The notes: generated from the letters alone by a model not told the origin. A stretch of DNA of 64,000 nucleotides from Palleronia caenipelagi (GCF_007004065.1 NZ_VFSV01000001.1:145010-209009), one strand, 5' to 3'. Positions 35,220 to 43,563 are shown, numbered from the stretch's first letter. Program-made: numbers and translations.

Positions 35220-36185
35220 TCAGTCACCCATGGTGACCACGACCTTGCCGGTGGATTTGCGCGCCGCCAGCGTGTCCAGCGCTTCCTGAGCCTGCGCCAG
35301 CGGAAAGCGGTGGCTGATATGGGGCGAGAGTTTTCCGTCTTCATACCAGCGGAAACACTCGGCCAGACTGTCGCGGATCGCCTCGGGCCGGAAGGTCGCA
35401 TAGGCGCCCCAATAGAATCCGATCACATCAATGTTTTTTACAAGCAGATGATTGGCTGCGAGTTTCGGCACTTCGCCACTGGCGAAGCCGATCACCAGCA
35501 GGCGCGCCTCGGGGCGGGCGGCTTTGAGGGCCGCGGTCGTTGTTGCGCCTCCAACCGCATCGTAAATCACGTCCACGCCCCCCAGAGTCTTCAGCTCGGC
35601 CGTGAGATCGCAATCGCTGCTGTCGATGAGGTGATGTGCTCCGGCCTTACGGGCGACCTCCAGCCGGTCGGCGCCGCGCGCGACAGCAATAACCTCCGCC
35701 CCCAGCGCGCGCGCTATTTCTACGGCCGTCAGTCCGACACCACCCGCGGCCCCCAGCACGACCATGCGCTCCCCGGCGGAAAGTCGCGCGCGGCGGGTCA
35801 GCCCAAGATGGGATGTTCCGTAGGTCACGAGGAAGCCTGCCGCTACGTCAAGCCCCATCCGATCGGGTAGGGGGACCGCTGAAGCTGCATCGAAGACCCC
35901 ATACTCAGCGAGGCCGCCCTGACCCGCATTGAGTGCAACGCGGTCACCGACGGACAGGCCGACAACGTCAGATCCCAAGGCCTCAATGGTTCCCGCGAGC
36001 TCCATTCCGAGTGTCATTGGCAAGGGCGGAATCGCCTGATAAGTGCCCTTTATGGTTAACAAGTCTGCGAAGTTGAGCCCGCAGGCGGCGATTCGCACGA
36101 GGATCTGTCCCTGGGCGAGATCGGGCCTCTCAATCTGCTCAAGCCGAGCCGGAGAGGTATGGTCATGGATACGAAAGGCTAACAT
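35220..36185 (-). CDS. Zinc-free quinone oxidoreductase-like NADPH reductase (MDR family)
   Basis: 321 aa medium-chain reductase of the Qor type. It has LGMELAGTIEALG near residue 60, the coenzyme loop VLGAAGGVGLTAVEIA and no zinc-binding cysteines in the usual place. It likely reduces quinones or enoyl/enone substrates with NADPH in the cytoplasm. It is divergent from the XRE regulator 163 bp away, so the regulator could also control it, which is inference. Confidence 0.9.
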   Translation of the reverse strand: MLAFRIHDHTSPARLEQIERPDLAQGQILVRIAACGLNFADLLTIKGTYQAIPPLPMTLGMELAGTIEALGSDVVGLSVGDRVALNAGQGGLAEYGVFDAASAVPLPDRMGLDVAAGFLVTYGTSHLGLTRRARLSAGERMVVLGAAGGVGLTAVEIARALGAEVIAVARGADRLEVARKAGAHHLIDSSDCDLTAELKTLGGVDVIYDAVGGATTTAALKAARPEARLLVIGFASGEVPKLAANHLLVKNIDVIGFYWGAYATFRPEAIRDSLAECFRWYEDGKLSPHISHRFPLAQAQEALDTLAARKSTGKVVVTMGD

Positions 36186-36269
36186 GCCTTAGTCGTATGG
36201 ATCATTTACCCACCCGGCAAGAGCGATCCGGATTAGCCGACTTATCCGAAAGAGATATTAACCTGTCCG

Positions 36270-36317
36270 AATACGTCATTGTCTCAATACGTGTATTGGG
36301 TTGTATTCACACAACCC
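36270..36317 (+). promoter_or_regulatory. Promoter with palindromic operator for XRE gene
   Basis: TTGTCT (36279-36284) and TGTATT (36302-36307) are a plausible -35/-10 pair 17 bp apart. The spacer holds a perfect palindrome CAATACGTGTATTG (36285-36298). A second inverted repeat, GGGTTGT/ACAACCC (36298-36304 and 36311-36317), overlaps the -10. AATACGT also occurs at 36270 and 36286 as a direct repeat. This layout suits a repressor, probably the XRE protein itself. Confidence 0.55.
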
Positions 36318-36347
36318 GGCGAAAAGTCGAAGACAAGGAAAACAACA

Positions 36348-36707
36348 ATGACTCATCCCGTAGATGTGCACGTGGGGTCTCGTGTGAGGCAACGCCGGTG
36401 GATGACCGGCATGACGCAGCAGCAACTTGCCGAAAAGGTCGGCATCAAGTTTCAGCAGATCCAGAAATATGAAACCGGCATGAACCGCATCAGCGCTTCC
36501 CGTCTGTGGGATATCGCTGCTGCTCTCGATGTACCGGTGGCTTTCTTCTTTGAAGGGCTCGACGATAAGCAGGGCGACGCCGAAGAGACGAAGGATATCT
36601 TTGCAGAGCGTGAGGCTTTGGAACTGGTTCGCTCTTATTATGCGATCCCCGAAGCGCAGCGCCGTCGGCTGTTTGACCTCGCGAAGGTCCTGTCTGACGT
36701 CGCCTGA
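36348..36707 (+). CDS. XRE-family HTH transcriptional regulator
   Basis: 119 aa. The N-terminal Cro/CI-type HTH is intact: VGSRVRQRRWMTGMTQQQLA, then KVGIKFQQIQKYETGMNRIS. The C-terminal half (IFAEREALELVRSYYAIPE) is a short conserved tail seen in many alphaproteobacterial XRE proteins. The ATG at 36348 follows AAGGAA. Palindromes in the promoter suggest autorepression. The genes it controls are unknown; the divergent oxidoreductase is one candidate. Confidence 0.92.
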   Translation: MTHPVDVHVGSRVRQRRWMTGMTQQQLAEKVGIKFQQIQKYETGMNRISASRLWDIAAALDVPVAFFFEGLDDKQGDAEETKDIFAEREALELVRSYYAIPEAQRRRLFDLAKVLSDVA

Positions 36708-36715
36708 CCCTGGCG

Positions 36716-36732
36716 GCGCCCGGACCGGGCGC
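36716..36732 (+). terminator. Hairpin after XRE gene
   Basis: GCGCCCGG and CCGGGCGC flank a single A; in practice the stem is about 7 bp with a 3-nt loop. It lies just after the XRE stop with no T tract. Confidence 0.35.
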
Positions 36733-36749
36733 GGCCCATAGACATTGCA

Positions 36750-36799
36750 TGACCTCGACAGTTCCGGCTACGGCTCGGGCAACATAACTGTCGAGGTCA
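36750..36799 (+). promoter_or_regulatory. Hairpin that sequesters the hisN ribosome binding site
   Basis: TGACCTCGACAGTT (36750-36763) and AACTGTCGAGGTCA (36786-36799) are perfect 14-bp inverted repeats with a 22-nt loop, ending 4 nt before the hisN ATG. The Shine-Dalgarno GAGGT (36793-36797, 6 nt from the ATG) lies in the right arm. If transcribed, the hairpin would block initiation; it might instead be a protein operator. Confidence 0.6.
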
Positions 36800-36803
36800 C
36801 GCC

Positions 36804-37601
36804 ATGTTCACCCATGACCCCAATCTGATTGCCGAACTGACGGATGTTGCCAAAGCGCTTGCCGATGCGGCGGCCGTTGAGACGTTGCGCCATTTCAGAG
36901 CTCTGGAGGACGTGGAGAACAAGCTTTCCAAGGGCTTTGATCCCGTCACGGAAGGAGACCGCGCGGCCGAAGCGGCCATGCGCGCTATTCTTGCCGAGCG
37001 ACGCCCTGACGACGGGATCATCGGCGAAGAATTGGGCCAAAGTCACGGGTCAACCGGGTTTGACTGGGTTCTTGATCCGATTGATGGCACCCGAGCTTAT
37101 CTTGCCGGTGCCCCTGTCTGGGGGACGCTGATCGCGGTGTCTGATAGCCGTGGGCCTGTTCTTGGCGTGATTGATCAACCTCATATCGGCGAACGATTTG
37201 TGGGCACGCCTGAAGGTGCCCGGTATCGAGGTCCGGATGGAGCGCGACGCATCTCGACCCGAGGACACCGCCCTCTGGCTGAGGCGATCCTGCTCTCGAC
37301 CTTTCCCGAGATCGGCACCGAGGAGGAGCGCGCTGCGTTTCGGCGGGTCAGCGAGGTCGCGCGGCTGACCCGCTACGGACTCGATTGCTACGGCTATGCG
37401 CTTTTGGCGATGGGGCAGGTGGATCTCGTGATCGAGGCGGGTCTGAACTCCTACGATATTCAGGGCCCAATGGCAGTTGTGCAAGCTGCCGGTGGAATCG
37501 TGACGACCTGGAGCGGAGGTAATGCTGCCGCGGGTGGTCAGGTGGTTGCTGCCGCGAATCCCCAGATCCATGCCGAAGCGATCGCGCGGCTCGCTGGTTG
37601 A
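36804..37601 (+). CDS. hisN: Histidinol-phosphatase (inositol monophosphatase family)
   Basis: 265 aa. Family motifs are EELG (metal-binding Glu), WVLDPIDGTRAY and the C-terminal GLNSYDIQGPMAVV, all complete. In alphaproteobacteria this subgroup does the histidinol-phosphate to histidinol step; inositol monophosphatase is the alternative. The ATG at 36804 is preceded by GAGGT locked in a 14-bp hairpin. It stands about 2.5 kb from hisG, not in an operon with it. Confidence 0.85.
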   Translation: MFTHDPNLIAELTDVAKALADAAAVETLRHFRALEDVENKLSKGFDPVTEGDRAAEAAMRAILAERRPDDGIIGEELGQSHGSTGFDWVLDPIDGTRAYLAGAPVWGTLIAVSDSRGPVLGVIDQPHIGERFVGTPEGARYRGPDGARRISTRGHRPLAEAILLSTFPEIGTEEERAAFRRVSEVARLTRYGLDCYGYALLAMGQVDLVIEAGLNSYDIQGPMAVVQAAGGIVTTWSGGNAAAGGQVVAAANPQIHAEAIARLAG

Positions 37602-37603
37602 TT

Positions 37604-37630
37604 TCACCCGTTAGGGTGATCTCAATCTTT
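37604..37630 (+). terminator. Weak terminator after hisN
   Basis: TCACCC and GGGTGA (37604-37609, 37614-37619) form a 6-bp stem with a GTTA loop, followed by TCTCAATCTTT. Confidence 0.4.
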
Positions 37631-37667
37631 CGGAACAAGTTTACCCAAGTGGCTGTTCAAACTTGGG

Positions 37668-38174
37668 ATGAAGACTATGACAACACGTTATTATTCTGTT
37701 TCGCTGGCAGCCGTGGTTGGGTCGCTTCTTACGCTTGGGGGCTGTGTGTCGACGGGGGGCGGCACGACCGCTTCGGCAGTCGATGTGAGCAAAGCCCCCG
37801 CAATCGCCGTGGGCAGCGATGCGATCACGCAACGGCTGAATGCCGTGCGGGCGCAATACGGGGCGCCGCCGATTAGCCGAAGCCCGAAGGCTGATCAGGC
37901 CGCTCAGCGGCATGCTCAGGACATGTATGCCAACAATTTCTACGACCATCACGGCAGCGATGGCTCGACCCACACCAAGCGTTTGCGCCGCAGCGGCTGC
38001 AAGGGGGGCGCCGAGAATATCGCCGAAGGTACCTGGCGTGACCCGAATACGGTGGTCGAAGGCTGGCTATCCTCGCCGAAGCACCGGCAGAACATTTTGT
38101 ATCCGGCGGTGCGGAATTACGGGCTGGCGAAATCCGGGACCAAGTGGGTGATGACGCTGTCGGCGGGGTGTTGA
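37668..38174 (+). CDS. CAP domain lipoprotein
   Basis: 168 aa. The signal MKTMTTRYYSVSLAAVVGSL is followed by lipobox LGGC, so a lipoprotein is predicted. The CAP/SCP domain shows AAQRHAQDMYANNFYDHHG, GAENIAEG and HRQNILYPAVRNYGLA. CAP proteins of bacteria are extracytoplasmic, with roles in cell wall, adhesion or lipid binding; none can be assigned here. A second ATG at 37677 is possible. It is convergent with the guanine deaminase gene with only 6 bp between. Confidence 0.9.
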   Translation: MKTMTTRYYSVSLAAVVGSLLTLGGCVSTGGGTTASAVDVSKAPAIAVGSDAITQRLNAVRAQYGAPPISRSPKADQAAQRHAQDMYANNFYDHHGSDGSTHTKRLRRSGCKGGAENIAEGTWRDPNTVVEGWLSSPKHRQNILYPAVRNYGLAKSGTKWVMTLSAGC

Positions 38175-38180
38175 GCGGCG

Positions 38181-39461
38181 TCAGGCCCGCCGCTCTCCCG
38201 CAACCCATACACCGGAAACGGCCCGGTCATCGCCCATCATGATCGTGGGAAAGACGGCTTGCCAGATGTCGTCGGCGCGGGCGGCGCGCTGGGCAATGGC
38301 GGGGGTCGAGGCGAGGTCAAGTGCGATCAGATCTGCCGCGCTGTCCGGCGTTAGCATCCCGACCTCTTCCGACATATGCAGGCAGCGGGCGGAGCCTTCG
38401 GTCGCCATCCAGATCAGCTCGGCGGGATGCAGGATCTGCCCCGCGAGTTGGCTGACCTCGTAGGCGGCGGCCATGCTTCGCAGCATCGAGAAGGACGATC
38501 CCCCGCCTGTATCTGTGGCGAGTCCTATGGGGATTCCTCGTTCGGCGAGGCGTCGGGCCTGAAACAGTCCCGATCCGATGAAGGTGTTCGAGGTCGGGCA
38601 ATGGATCAGCGCAGCGCCTGCCTCGCTCAGCCGCTCGATCTCTCGCGGCTCCAGATGGATGGCGTGGCCAAAGACGCCGCGCCCGCCGAGCAACCCCGCC
38701 CGCTCATACGTGTCGAGATAGTCGCGGGCCTCGGGATACAACTCCCTGACCCAAGCGATCTCGTCCACCTGCTCGCTCAGATGGGTCTGCATCAGGCAAT
38801 CGGGGTGGTCTTGCCACAGCGAACCCAACGCCCTGAGCTGTTCGGGCGTCGAGGTGGGCGTAAAGCGCGGCGTAATCGCGTAGCGCGCCCGACCGCGTCC
38901 ATGCCACCGGTCCAGCAGCGCCTTACTGTCGGTGACGGCGCTCTCGATCGTATCGCGCAAATTCTCCGGGGCGTTGCGGTCCATGCAGGTCTTGCCCGCT
39001 ACCACCGCCATGGCCCGCGCCTCTGCCGCCTCGAAAAAGGCGTCGACGCTGGCGGGGTGGATCGTGCAGTAGCTGGCCAGAGTCGTCGTACCGTGGGCCA
39101 GAGCCAGATCGAGGGTCAGATCGGCCTGTGCTCTCGCATATGCAGCGTCGCTGAATCGCGCCTCTTCGGGGAACGTGTAACTGTTCAGCCAGTCGATCAG
39201 CCGCTTGCCCCAGCTCGCGATGATGCCTGTCTGGGGATAGTGCATATGCGCATCGACAAACCCCGGCAGCAGGAGCGCGTCACCCATATCGATGACCTCC
39301 GCCGGTCCCGGCGTCAGATCGTCGCGGGCGCCCACAGAGATGATGCGCCCGCCGTCGATGTCGATGGCGCCACGGGCGATGTGGATCGCGGACGCGTCGA
39401 TGCCAAGCTCGAACGGGTTGCCATGATAGTGCAGAATCTGTCCCAGTAATCGCGTCGTCAT
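38181..39461 (-). CDS. guaD: Guanine deaminase
   Basis: 426 aa amidohydrolase. The metal-binding residues are in GFVDAHMHYPQ, LMQTHLSEQVDEI, GRGVFGHAIHL and LATDTGGG, and PRFTPTSTPEQL is typical of guanine deaminase rather than chlorohydrolases. It turns guanine into xanthine. The ATG at 39461 (MTTRLLGQIL) fits the family start; the frame extends upstream without support. With the Gpt and BMP transporter genes in this window it points to purine salvage. Confidence 0.92.
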   Translation of the reverse strand: MTTRLLGQILHYHGNPFELGIDASAIHIARGAIDIDGGRIISVGARDDLTPGPAEVIDMGDALLLPGFVDAHMHYPQTGIIASWGKRLIDWLNSYTFPEEARFSDAAYARAQADLTLDLALAHGTTTLASYCTIHPASVDAFFEAAEARAMAVVAGKTCMDRNAPENLRDTIESAVTDSKALLDRWHGRGRARYAITPRFTPTSTPEQLRALGSLWQDHPDCLMQTHLSEQVDEIAWVRELYPEARDYLDTYERAGLLGGRGVFGHAIHLEPREIERLSEAGAALIHCPTSNTFIGSGLFQARRLAERGIPIGLATDTGGGSSFSMLRSMAAAYEVSQLAGQILHPAELIWMATEGSARCLHMSEEVGMLTPDSAADLIALDLASTPAIAQRAARADDIWQAVFPTIMMGDDRAVSGVWVAGERRA

Positions 39462-39610
39462 GACCGGCCCTCCGTTCTGCATCCTGCATAACGCAGTCAG
39501 AGGGCGGGGCGCCATCTGTTCCGTGTGGTGGAAATTTCGCGTCAAGCGGGTGGCACCGGACGTTGGCCTGCTCTACACGCAGGGCACTGCCTGATAGACG
39601 GAGGTCCGCA

Positions 39611-40993
39611 ATGTCCGAGATCGAACTCGCTGCCGATGCAGAGGATGACGTCTATGCGCTGGATCGCGAAACGATCCGCGAGGTCCGGGCGGCCGTAGAA
39701 GCTGAGGATCAGGCGGCGCTTCTCGCGGCAATGGAGCCCATGCACCCCGCCGACGTGGCTGACCTTCTGGAACAGCTCGGGAGCGGTGAACGGCGCGAGC
39801 TGATCGCGCTCCTTGGCGACGAGTTTGACGGCGACATTCTGTCAGAACTTGACGAAGGCCTGCGTGAAGAGGTCATCGACGCGCTTAGCCCCGAGGTTCT
39901 GACCCAGGCCGTTCGCGAGCTCGAATCGGACGACGTCGTGGACCTGCTCGAAGCGCTTGACGAGCCGGAACAGCAGGAGACCATCCTCGACGCGCTGGAG
40001 GGCAGCGACCGTCTGGCTGTCGAGCAGGCGATGAGCTTTCCGGAGAACTCCGCCGGTCGTCTCATGCAGCGGGAAGTGGTTGCCGCGCCAGAGCACTGGA
40101 CCGTGGGTGACGCCATCGACTTCATGCGCAGCACGCTCGATCTGCCGGAGCAGTTCTACCACATCATCATCGTCGACCCCCGCTACCGGCCGATTGGCTA
40201 TGTGACGCTGGGCAAGGTCATGTCCTCGGATCGGGTGACGAAGCTGGTGGATGTCCAGGAAGAAAGCTTCCGCACCATTCCCTTCGATCAGGACGAAGAG
40301 GACGTGGCCTATGCGTTCAACCAGTATCACCTGATTTCGGCGCCGGTCGTGGATGATGACGGCCGGCTGGTCGGGGTCATCACCATCGACGACGCCATGA
40401 ACGTGCTCTCCGAGGAGCATGAAGAAGACCTTCTGCTGCTCGCCGGTGTCGGTGACGAATCCATTGCGGACCGGACGTTGCAGATCGTGCGGCAGCGATT
40501 CCCGTGGCTCTTGGTGAACCTTGGCACGGCGATCCTCGCCTCCATCGTGATCGCCCAGTTCGAGGACGTGTTGCAGGCGGTGGTGGCTCTGGCCGTGCTC
40601 ATGCCCATCGTGGCCTCCATGGGCGGCAATGCGGGAACCCAGTCCATGACCGTGGCCGTGCGCGCGCTGGCTACCCGCGACCTCACCGGCTCCAACGGCT
40701 GGCGGGTTGTGCGACGCGAAACGCTGGCGGGGCTGCTGAACGGCATGGCCTTCGCGATCATCGTGGGCATCGTGGGGCTGGTCTGGTTCGGGATGCCGAT
40801 GCTGGGCGTGGTCATTGCGCTGGCCATGGTGATCAACCTCGTGGTGGCCGGGCTGGCCGGTGTGCTGATCCCGATCATCCTCGACAAGGTCGGGGTGGAT
40901 CCGGCGCTGGCTTCCGGGACCTTTGTGACCACGGTGACGGATGTGGTGGGCTTTTTCGCCTTCCTCGGCCTCGCCGGAGCGATCCTGCTGTGA
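39611..40993 (+). CDS. mgtE: Magnesium transporter MgtE
   Basis: 460 aa. Order: N-terminal superhelical domain (residues 20-140), a CBS pair (150-270), and five TM helices with the magnesium pore segments ASMGGNAGTQSMTV and TFVTTVTDVVGFF. The N-domain and CBS sense cytoplasmic magnesium and gate the pore. The ATG at 39611 follows a GGAGGTCC site. The stop overlaps the next gene (GTGA). Confidence 0.95.
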   Translation: MSEIELAADAEDDVYALDRETIREVRAAVEAEDQAALLAAMEPMHPADVADLLEQLGSGERRELIALLGDEFDGDILSELDEGLREEVIDALSPEVLTQAVRELESDDVVDLLEALDEPEQQETILDALEGSDRLAVEQAMSFPENSAGRLMQREVVAAPEHWTVGDAIDFMRSTLDLPEQFYHIIIVDPRYRPIGYVTLGKVMSSDRVTKLVDVQEESFRTIPFDQDEEDVAYAFNQYHLISAPVVDDDGRLVGVITIDDAMNVLSEEHEEDLLLLAGVGDESIADRTLQIVRQRFPWLLVNLGTAILASIVIAQFEDVLQAVVALAVLMPIVASMGGNAGTQSMTVAVRALATRDLTGSNGWRVVRRETLAGLLNGMAFAIIVGIVGLVWFGMPMLGVVIALAMVINLVVAGLAGVLIPIILDKVGVDPALASGTFVTTVTDVVGFFAFLGLAGAILL

Positions 40994-41550
40994 GCGACAT
41001 TGCCGCCGTAAAGGCTGCTGCGCGCAAGGCCGCGTTTGCCCGGCGTGCAGAGGATCATCGGCGGCTCGGGGCCGTGGTTGCGCCCGCGCTCACTCGTCTG
41101 GCCGAGGCGCTCGACGGGGCCGGGGGTCCGGTCGCGGTCTACTGGCCAATACGGACGGAAATCGACCCGCGTCCGGTGTTGAAGGACCTGTCGACTCAAA
41201 CGTGCCTGCCCGTCGTGCCGGGCCCGGACCAGCCCTTACGGTTTCGCACATGGTCGGACGGCGACGCGATCGAGCCCGCCAGTTTCGGCGTTCCGGTTCC
41301 CGCCACCGGCGACTGGCTCCGGCCCCGCACCCTGATCGTGCCGCTGCTGGCTTTTGACCGGCGCGGCTACCGGCTGGGCTATGGCGGCGGCTTCTATGAT
41401 CGGACGATTGCGGAGCTCTCCGGCCTCCATCCTTTGCGCTGCATCGGCTTTGCCTATGATGCGCAAGAGGTGGAGGCCGTGCCGGTCGAGGCGACGGATC
41501 TGCCCCTCGACCTGATTGTTACCCCGACCCGGACGATCCGGGTCGGGTGA
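40990..41550 (+). CDS. 5-formyltetrahydrofolate cyclo-ligase
   Basis: 186 aa. The family motifs are present: VAVYWPIRTEID near residue 50 and LAFDRRGYRLGYGGGFYDR near 135. It converts 5-formyl-THF to 5,10-methenyl-THF with ATP. The GTG start at 40990 overlaps the mgtE stop by 4 nt; the reading frame stays open far upstream, but only as a shadow of mgtE. It joins the other folate-linked C1 genes of the window. Confidence 0.92.
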   Translation: MSDIAAVKAAARKAAFARRAEDHRRLGAVVAPALTRLAEALDGAGGPVAVYWPIRTEIDPRPVLKDLSTQTCLPVVPGPDQPLRFRTWSDGDAIEPASFGVPVPATGDWLRPRTLIVPLLAFDRRGYRLGYGGGFYDRTIAELSGLHPLRCIGFAYDAQEVEAVPVEATDLPLDLIVTPTRTIRVG

Positions 41551-41556
41551 GGGGCG

Positions 41557-42006
41557 TCATTCGGGGCGCGGGATCACGGTAAACGTCACCGGCACCGCGC
41601 CTGCATTCTCAAATTCCAGCGTCACCGTGATGTCATCGCCCTCGGTCATAGGGGAATCGAGCTTTATGAACATCACGTGGTAGTCACCGCGCTTGAAGAC
41701 GACGCTCTCACCCGCGGGGATATGGATGGCGTCCTGATGTTCCATCTTCATCACCCCGTCCACGTTCATCGAGCGGTGGAGCTGGACCATGGGGACGTCC
41801 TCGCTGGTCACGTTGACGAGGGTGTCATCGGTCTCGCCCGTGTTTTCCACCAGCATGTATCCCCCGGCGGCCTTGGCCATGGGGGGCGTGGCGTAGATCA
41901 CCGGGTCGGAGATCCTCAGCGCACTGGCGTCATCGGCCATGGCGGCGAGCGGCAGGAGGGCAGGCAGGGTCAGCGCCATGAGGCGACTGGAGAATCGGGT
42001 CATCAT
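41557..42006 (-). CDS. PCu(A)C-type periplasmic copper chaperone
   Basis: 149 aa with a signal peptide of about 24 residues (up to AAMA). The copper ligands His and Met appear in VQLHRSMNVDGVMKMEHQ and YHVMFIKL. The family delivers Cu(I) to cytochrome c oxidase assembly. The ATG at 42006 follows AAGGACC. A small exported Cys/His protein is encoded 42 nt upstream on the same strand. Confidence 0.9.
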   Translation of the reverse strand: MMTRFSSRLMALTLPALLPLAAMADDASALRISDPVIYATPPMAKAAGGYMLVENTGETDDTLVNVTSEDVPMVQLHRSMNVDGVMKMEHQDAIHIPAGESVVFKRGDYHVMFIKLDSPMTEGDDITVTLEFENAGAVPVTFTVIPRPE

Positions 42007-42048
42007 ATCTCTGGTCCTTTTGCGATAGGGTCTCGGAAGCGCAAAGGA

Positions 42049-42366
42049 TCAGAGCGGCGGTCCCCGGGGCCAGGTCGCGGAGATCACGGCGGGCACTGAC
42101 GTCGCATGGAAGTCCGGTGTGTAGGCGATCGGCGCGACGGCAAGGGAGTGAGGTTCGGCACGGTCAGTGACCGGGACCCAGAGGCTCGCCATCACCGCGC
42201 AGGGGGAGGCGTGTGACGGCTCATCCGGGTTGTGGGAGTCCGACACGATCACCACTTGCCCGCCCGCACAGAGCGCGATGCCGCCCGGCGCCACCAGTGC
42301 CACGGCAAGGGCGCTGGTCAGCAGGATCTGGCTCGCGACGAGCAGGGAGATCACCCGGTGCATCAT
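42049..42366 (-). CDS. Small exported protein of unknown function
   Basis: 105 aa. A signal-like hydrophobic N-terminus (MMHRVISLLVASQILLTSA) is followed by a short mature part with two cysteines and several histidines (IALCAGGQVV, SHASPCAVM). It resembles DUF2946-like small exported proteins, which often sit beside copper genes, but I am not sure of the family. It is co-directional with the PCu(A)C gene 42 nt downstream, so a copper-linked role is possible. Confidence 0.6.
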   Translation of the reverse strand: MMHRVISLLVASQILLTSALAVALVAPGGIALCAGGQVVIVSDSHNPDEPSHASPCAVMASLWVPVTDRAEPHSLAVAPIAYTPDFHATSVPAVISATWPRGPPL

Positions 42367-42443
42367 GTCTCCGGTCTGCGCCTCTCGCGCGGCCGCTGCA
42401 AGATGATCTTGCGCCGCACCGGCAGGCGTCCTAGCAGACGGTC

Positions 42444-43250
42444 ATGCGGATCTTGTTTCTTGGCGATGTGATGGGCCGCTCCGGACGGACGGCCATCGGG
42501 CAGCACCTGCGCAATCTGCGCGAGGAGCTGAATGTGAGCTTTTGCGTGGTGAACGGCGAGAATGCCACCAATGGTGCGGGCCTCTCTGCGGCCCATGCCA
42601 AAGGCATTCTTGAGGCCGGCGCGGATGTGATTACGCTGGGCGACCACGCCTTCGACCAGAAGGAGATGATGCAGTTCTGCGAGGCTGAGCCAAGGATCGT
42701 GCGACCGCTAAACTTCTCCAAGGCGGCGCCGGGGCAAGGTGCGCGCGTTTTCGAGGTGCAGGGCGGTGCGCGGGTGCTGGTGGCACAGGTGCTGGGGCAG
42801 GTCTTTATGAAGCGCCCCTTTGACGATCCCTTCTCGGCGGTCGAGCGCGCGCTGAAAGCCGCGCCGCTGGGCGGGGCGGTGCAGGCCACGCTCGTGGATA
42901 TGCATTGCGAGGCGACCTCGGAGAAGATGGCCATGGGCCATTTCTGCGACGGGCGCGCCTCGATCGTGGTCGGCACCCATACCCATGTCCCGACGGCGGA
43001 TGCGATGATCCTGCCGGGCGGCACCGCCTATCAGACCGATGCGGGGATGTGCGGCGACTATAACAGCGTGATCGGCATGCAGAAGGACGAGCCCATGCGG
43101 CGGTTCCTGACCGGGATGCCCAAGGCGCGGTTTGAACCGGCCAAGGGCGAGGGCACTCTGTCGGGGTTGCTGGCCGAGATTGACCCGAAGACGGGCAAGG
43201 CTCTGTCCGTTCAGCAGATCCGCCGCGGCGGTCGGTTGTCTCAGAGCTGA
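42444..43250 (+). CDS. YmdB/TIGR00282 family metallophosphoesterase
   Basis: 268 aa. Metal-binding motifs: LFLGDVMGRSGR (Asp), NGENATNG, GDHAFDQ and VGTHTHVPTAD. Members hydrolyse 2',3'-cyclic nucleotides in vitro; YmdB of Bacillus affects sporulation and biofilm choice, and the role in alphaproteobacteria is unknown. It is often close to the 5-formyl-THF cyclo-ligase gene, as it is here with two genes on the other strand between. It is divergent from the small exported protein. Confidence 0.92.
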   Translation: MRILFLGDVMGRSGRTAIGQHLRNLREELNVSFCVVNGENATNGAGLSAAHAKGILEAGADVITLGDHAFDQKEMMQFCEAEPRIVRPLNFSKAAPGQGARVFEVQGGARVLVAQVLGQVFMKRPFDDPFSAVERALKAAPLGGAVQATLVDMHCEATSEKMAMGHFCDGRASIVVGTHTHVPTADAMILPGGTAYQTDAGMCGDYNSVIGMQKDEPMRRFLTGMPKARFEPAKGEGTLSGLLAEIDPKTGKALSVQQIRRGGRLSQS

Positions 43251-43262
43251 GCAGGAGCGGTT

Positions 43263-43311
43263 GCGGGACGTGAGACGTCCCGCGATGTCGCGATTTTGCG
43301 CCGCAAAATCG
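43263..43311. repeat. Two consecutive perfect hairpins
   Basis: GCGGGACGT/ACGTCCCGC (43263-43271, 43275-43283) and CGATTTTGC/GCAAAATCG (43291-43299, 43303-43311) each form a 9-bp stem with a 3-nt loop, in the 67-bp gap between convergent genes. The pair could be a terminator or a dispersed palindromic unit. Confidence 0.5.
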
Positions 43312-43317
43312 GGGCCC

Positions 43318-43548
43318 TCAGGCGACCCGGTTGCGGGCACGACCCCCGCGACGTTGGGACAGGAGCGGACGACGCTCCTCAAGACGGTCCATGATCTCAC
43401 GCCTGGCCTCGGCGGTCATCCGGCCCCAGCCCGCGATCTCGTCGAGGGTGCGGAGACAGCCGGTGCATATGCGCGCTGCGGGATGCACCACGCAAACCTT
43501 GATGCACGGGCTCTCGATCTCGTCCCGTTTCCAAACGGTATCTTCCAT
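43318..43548 (-). CDS. DUF1289 family small cysteine protein
   Basis: 76 aa. The motif SPCIKVCVVHP, then ICTGCLRTLDEIAGW, is the DUF1289 signature, with four cysteines that may bind a metal. Function unknown. It starts 15 nt after the ruvX stop on the same strand and so probably belongs to the ccmI-ruvX transcript. Confidence 0.9.
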   Translation of the reverse strand: MEDTVWKRDEIESPCIKVCVVHPAARICTGCLRTLDEIAGWGRMTAEARREIMDRLEERRPLLSQRRGGRARNRVA

Positions 43549-43563
43549 GTCCGCCCCCGTCGC

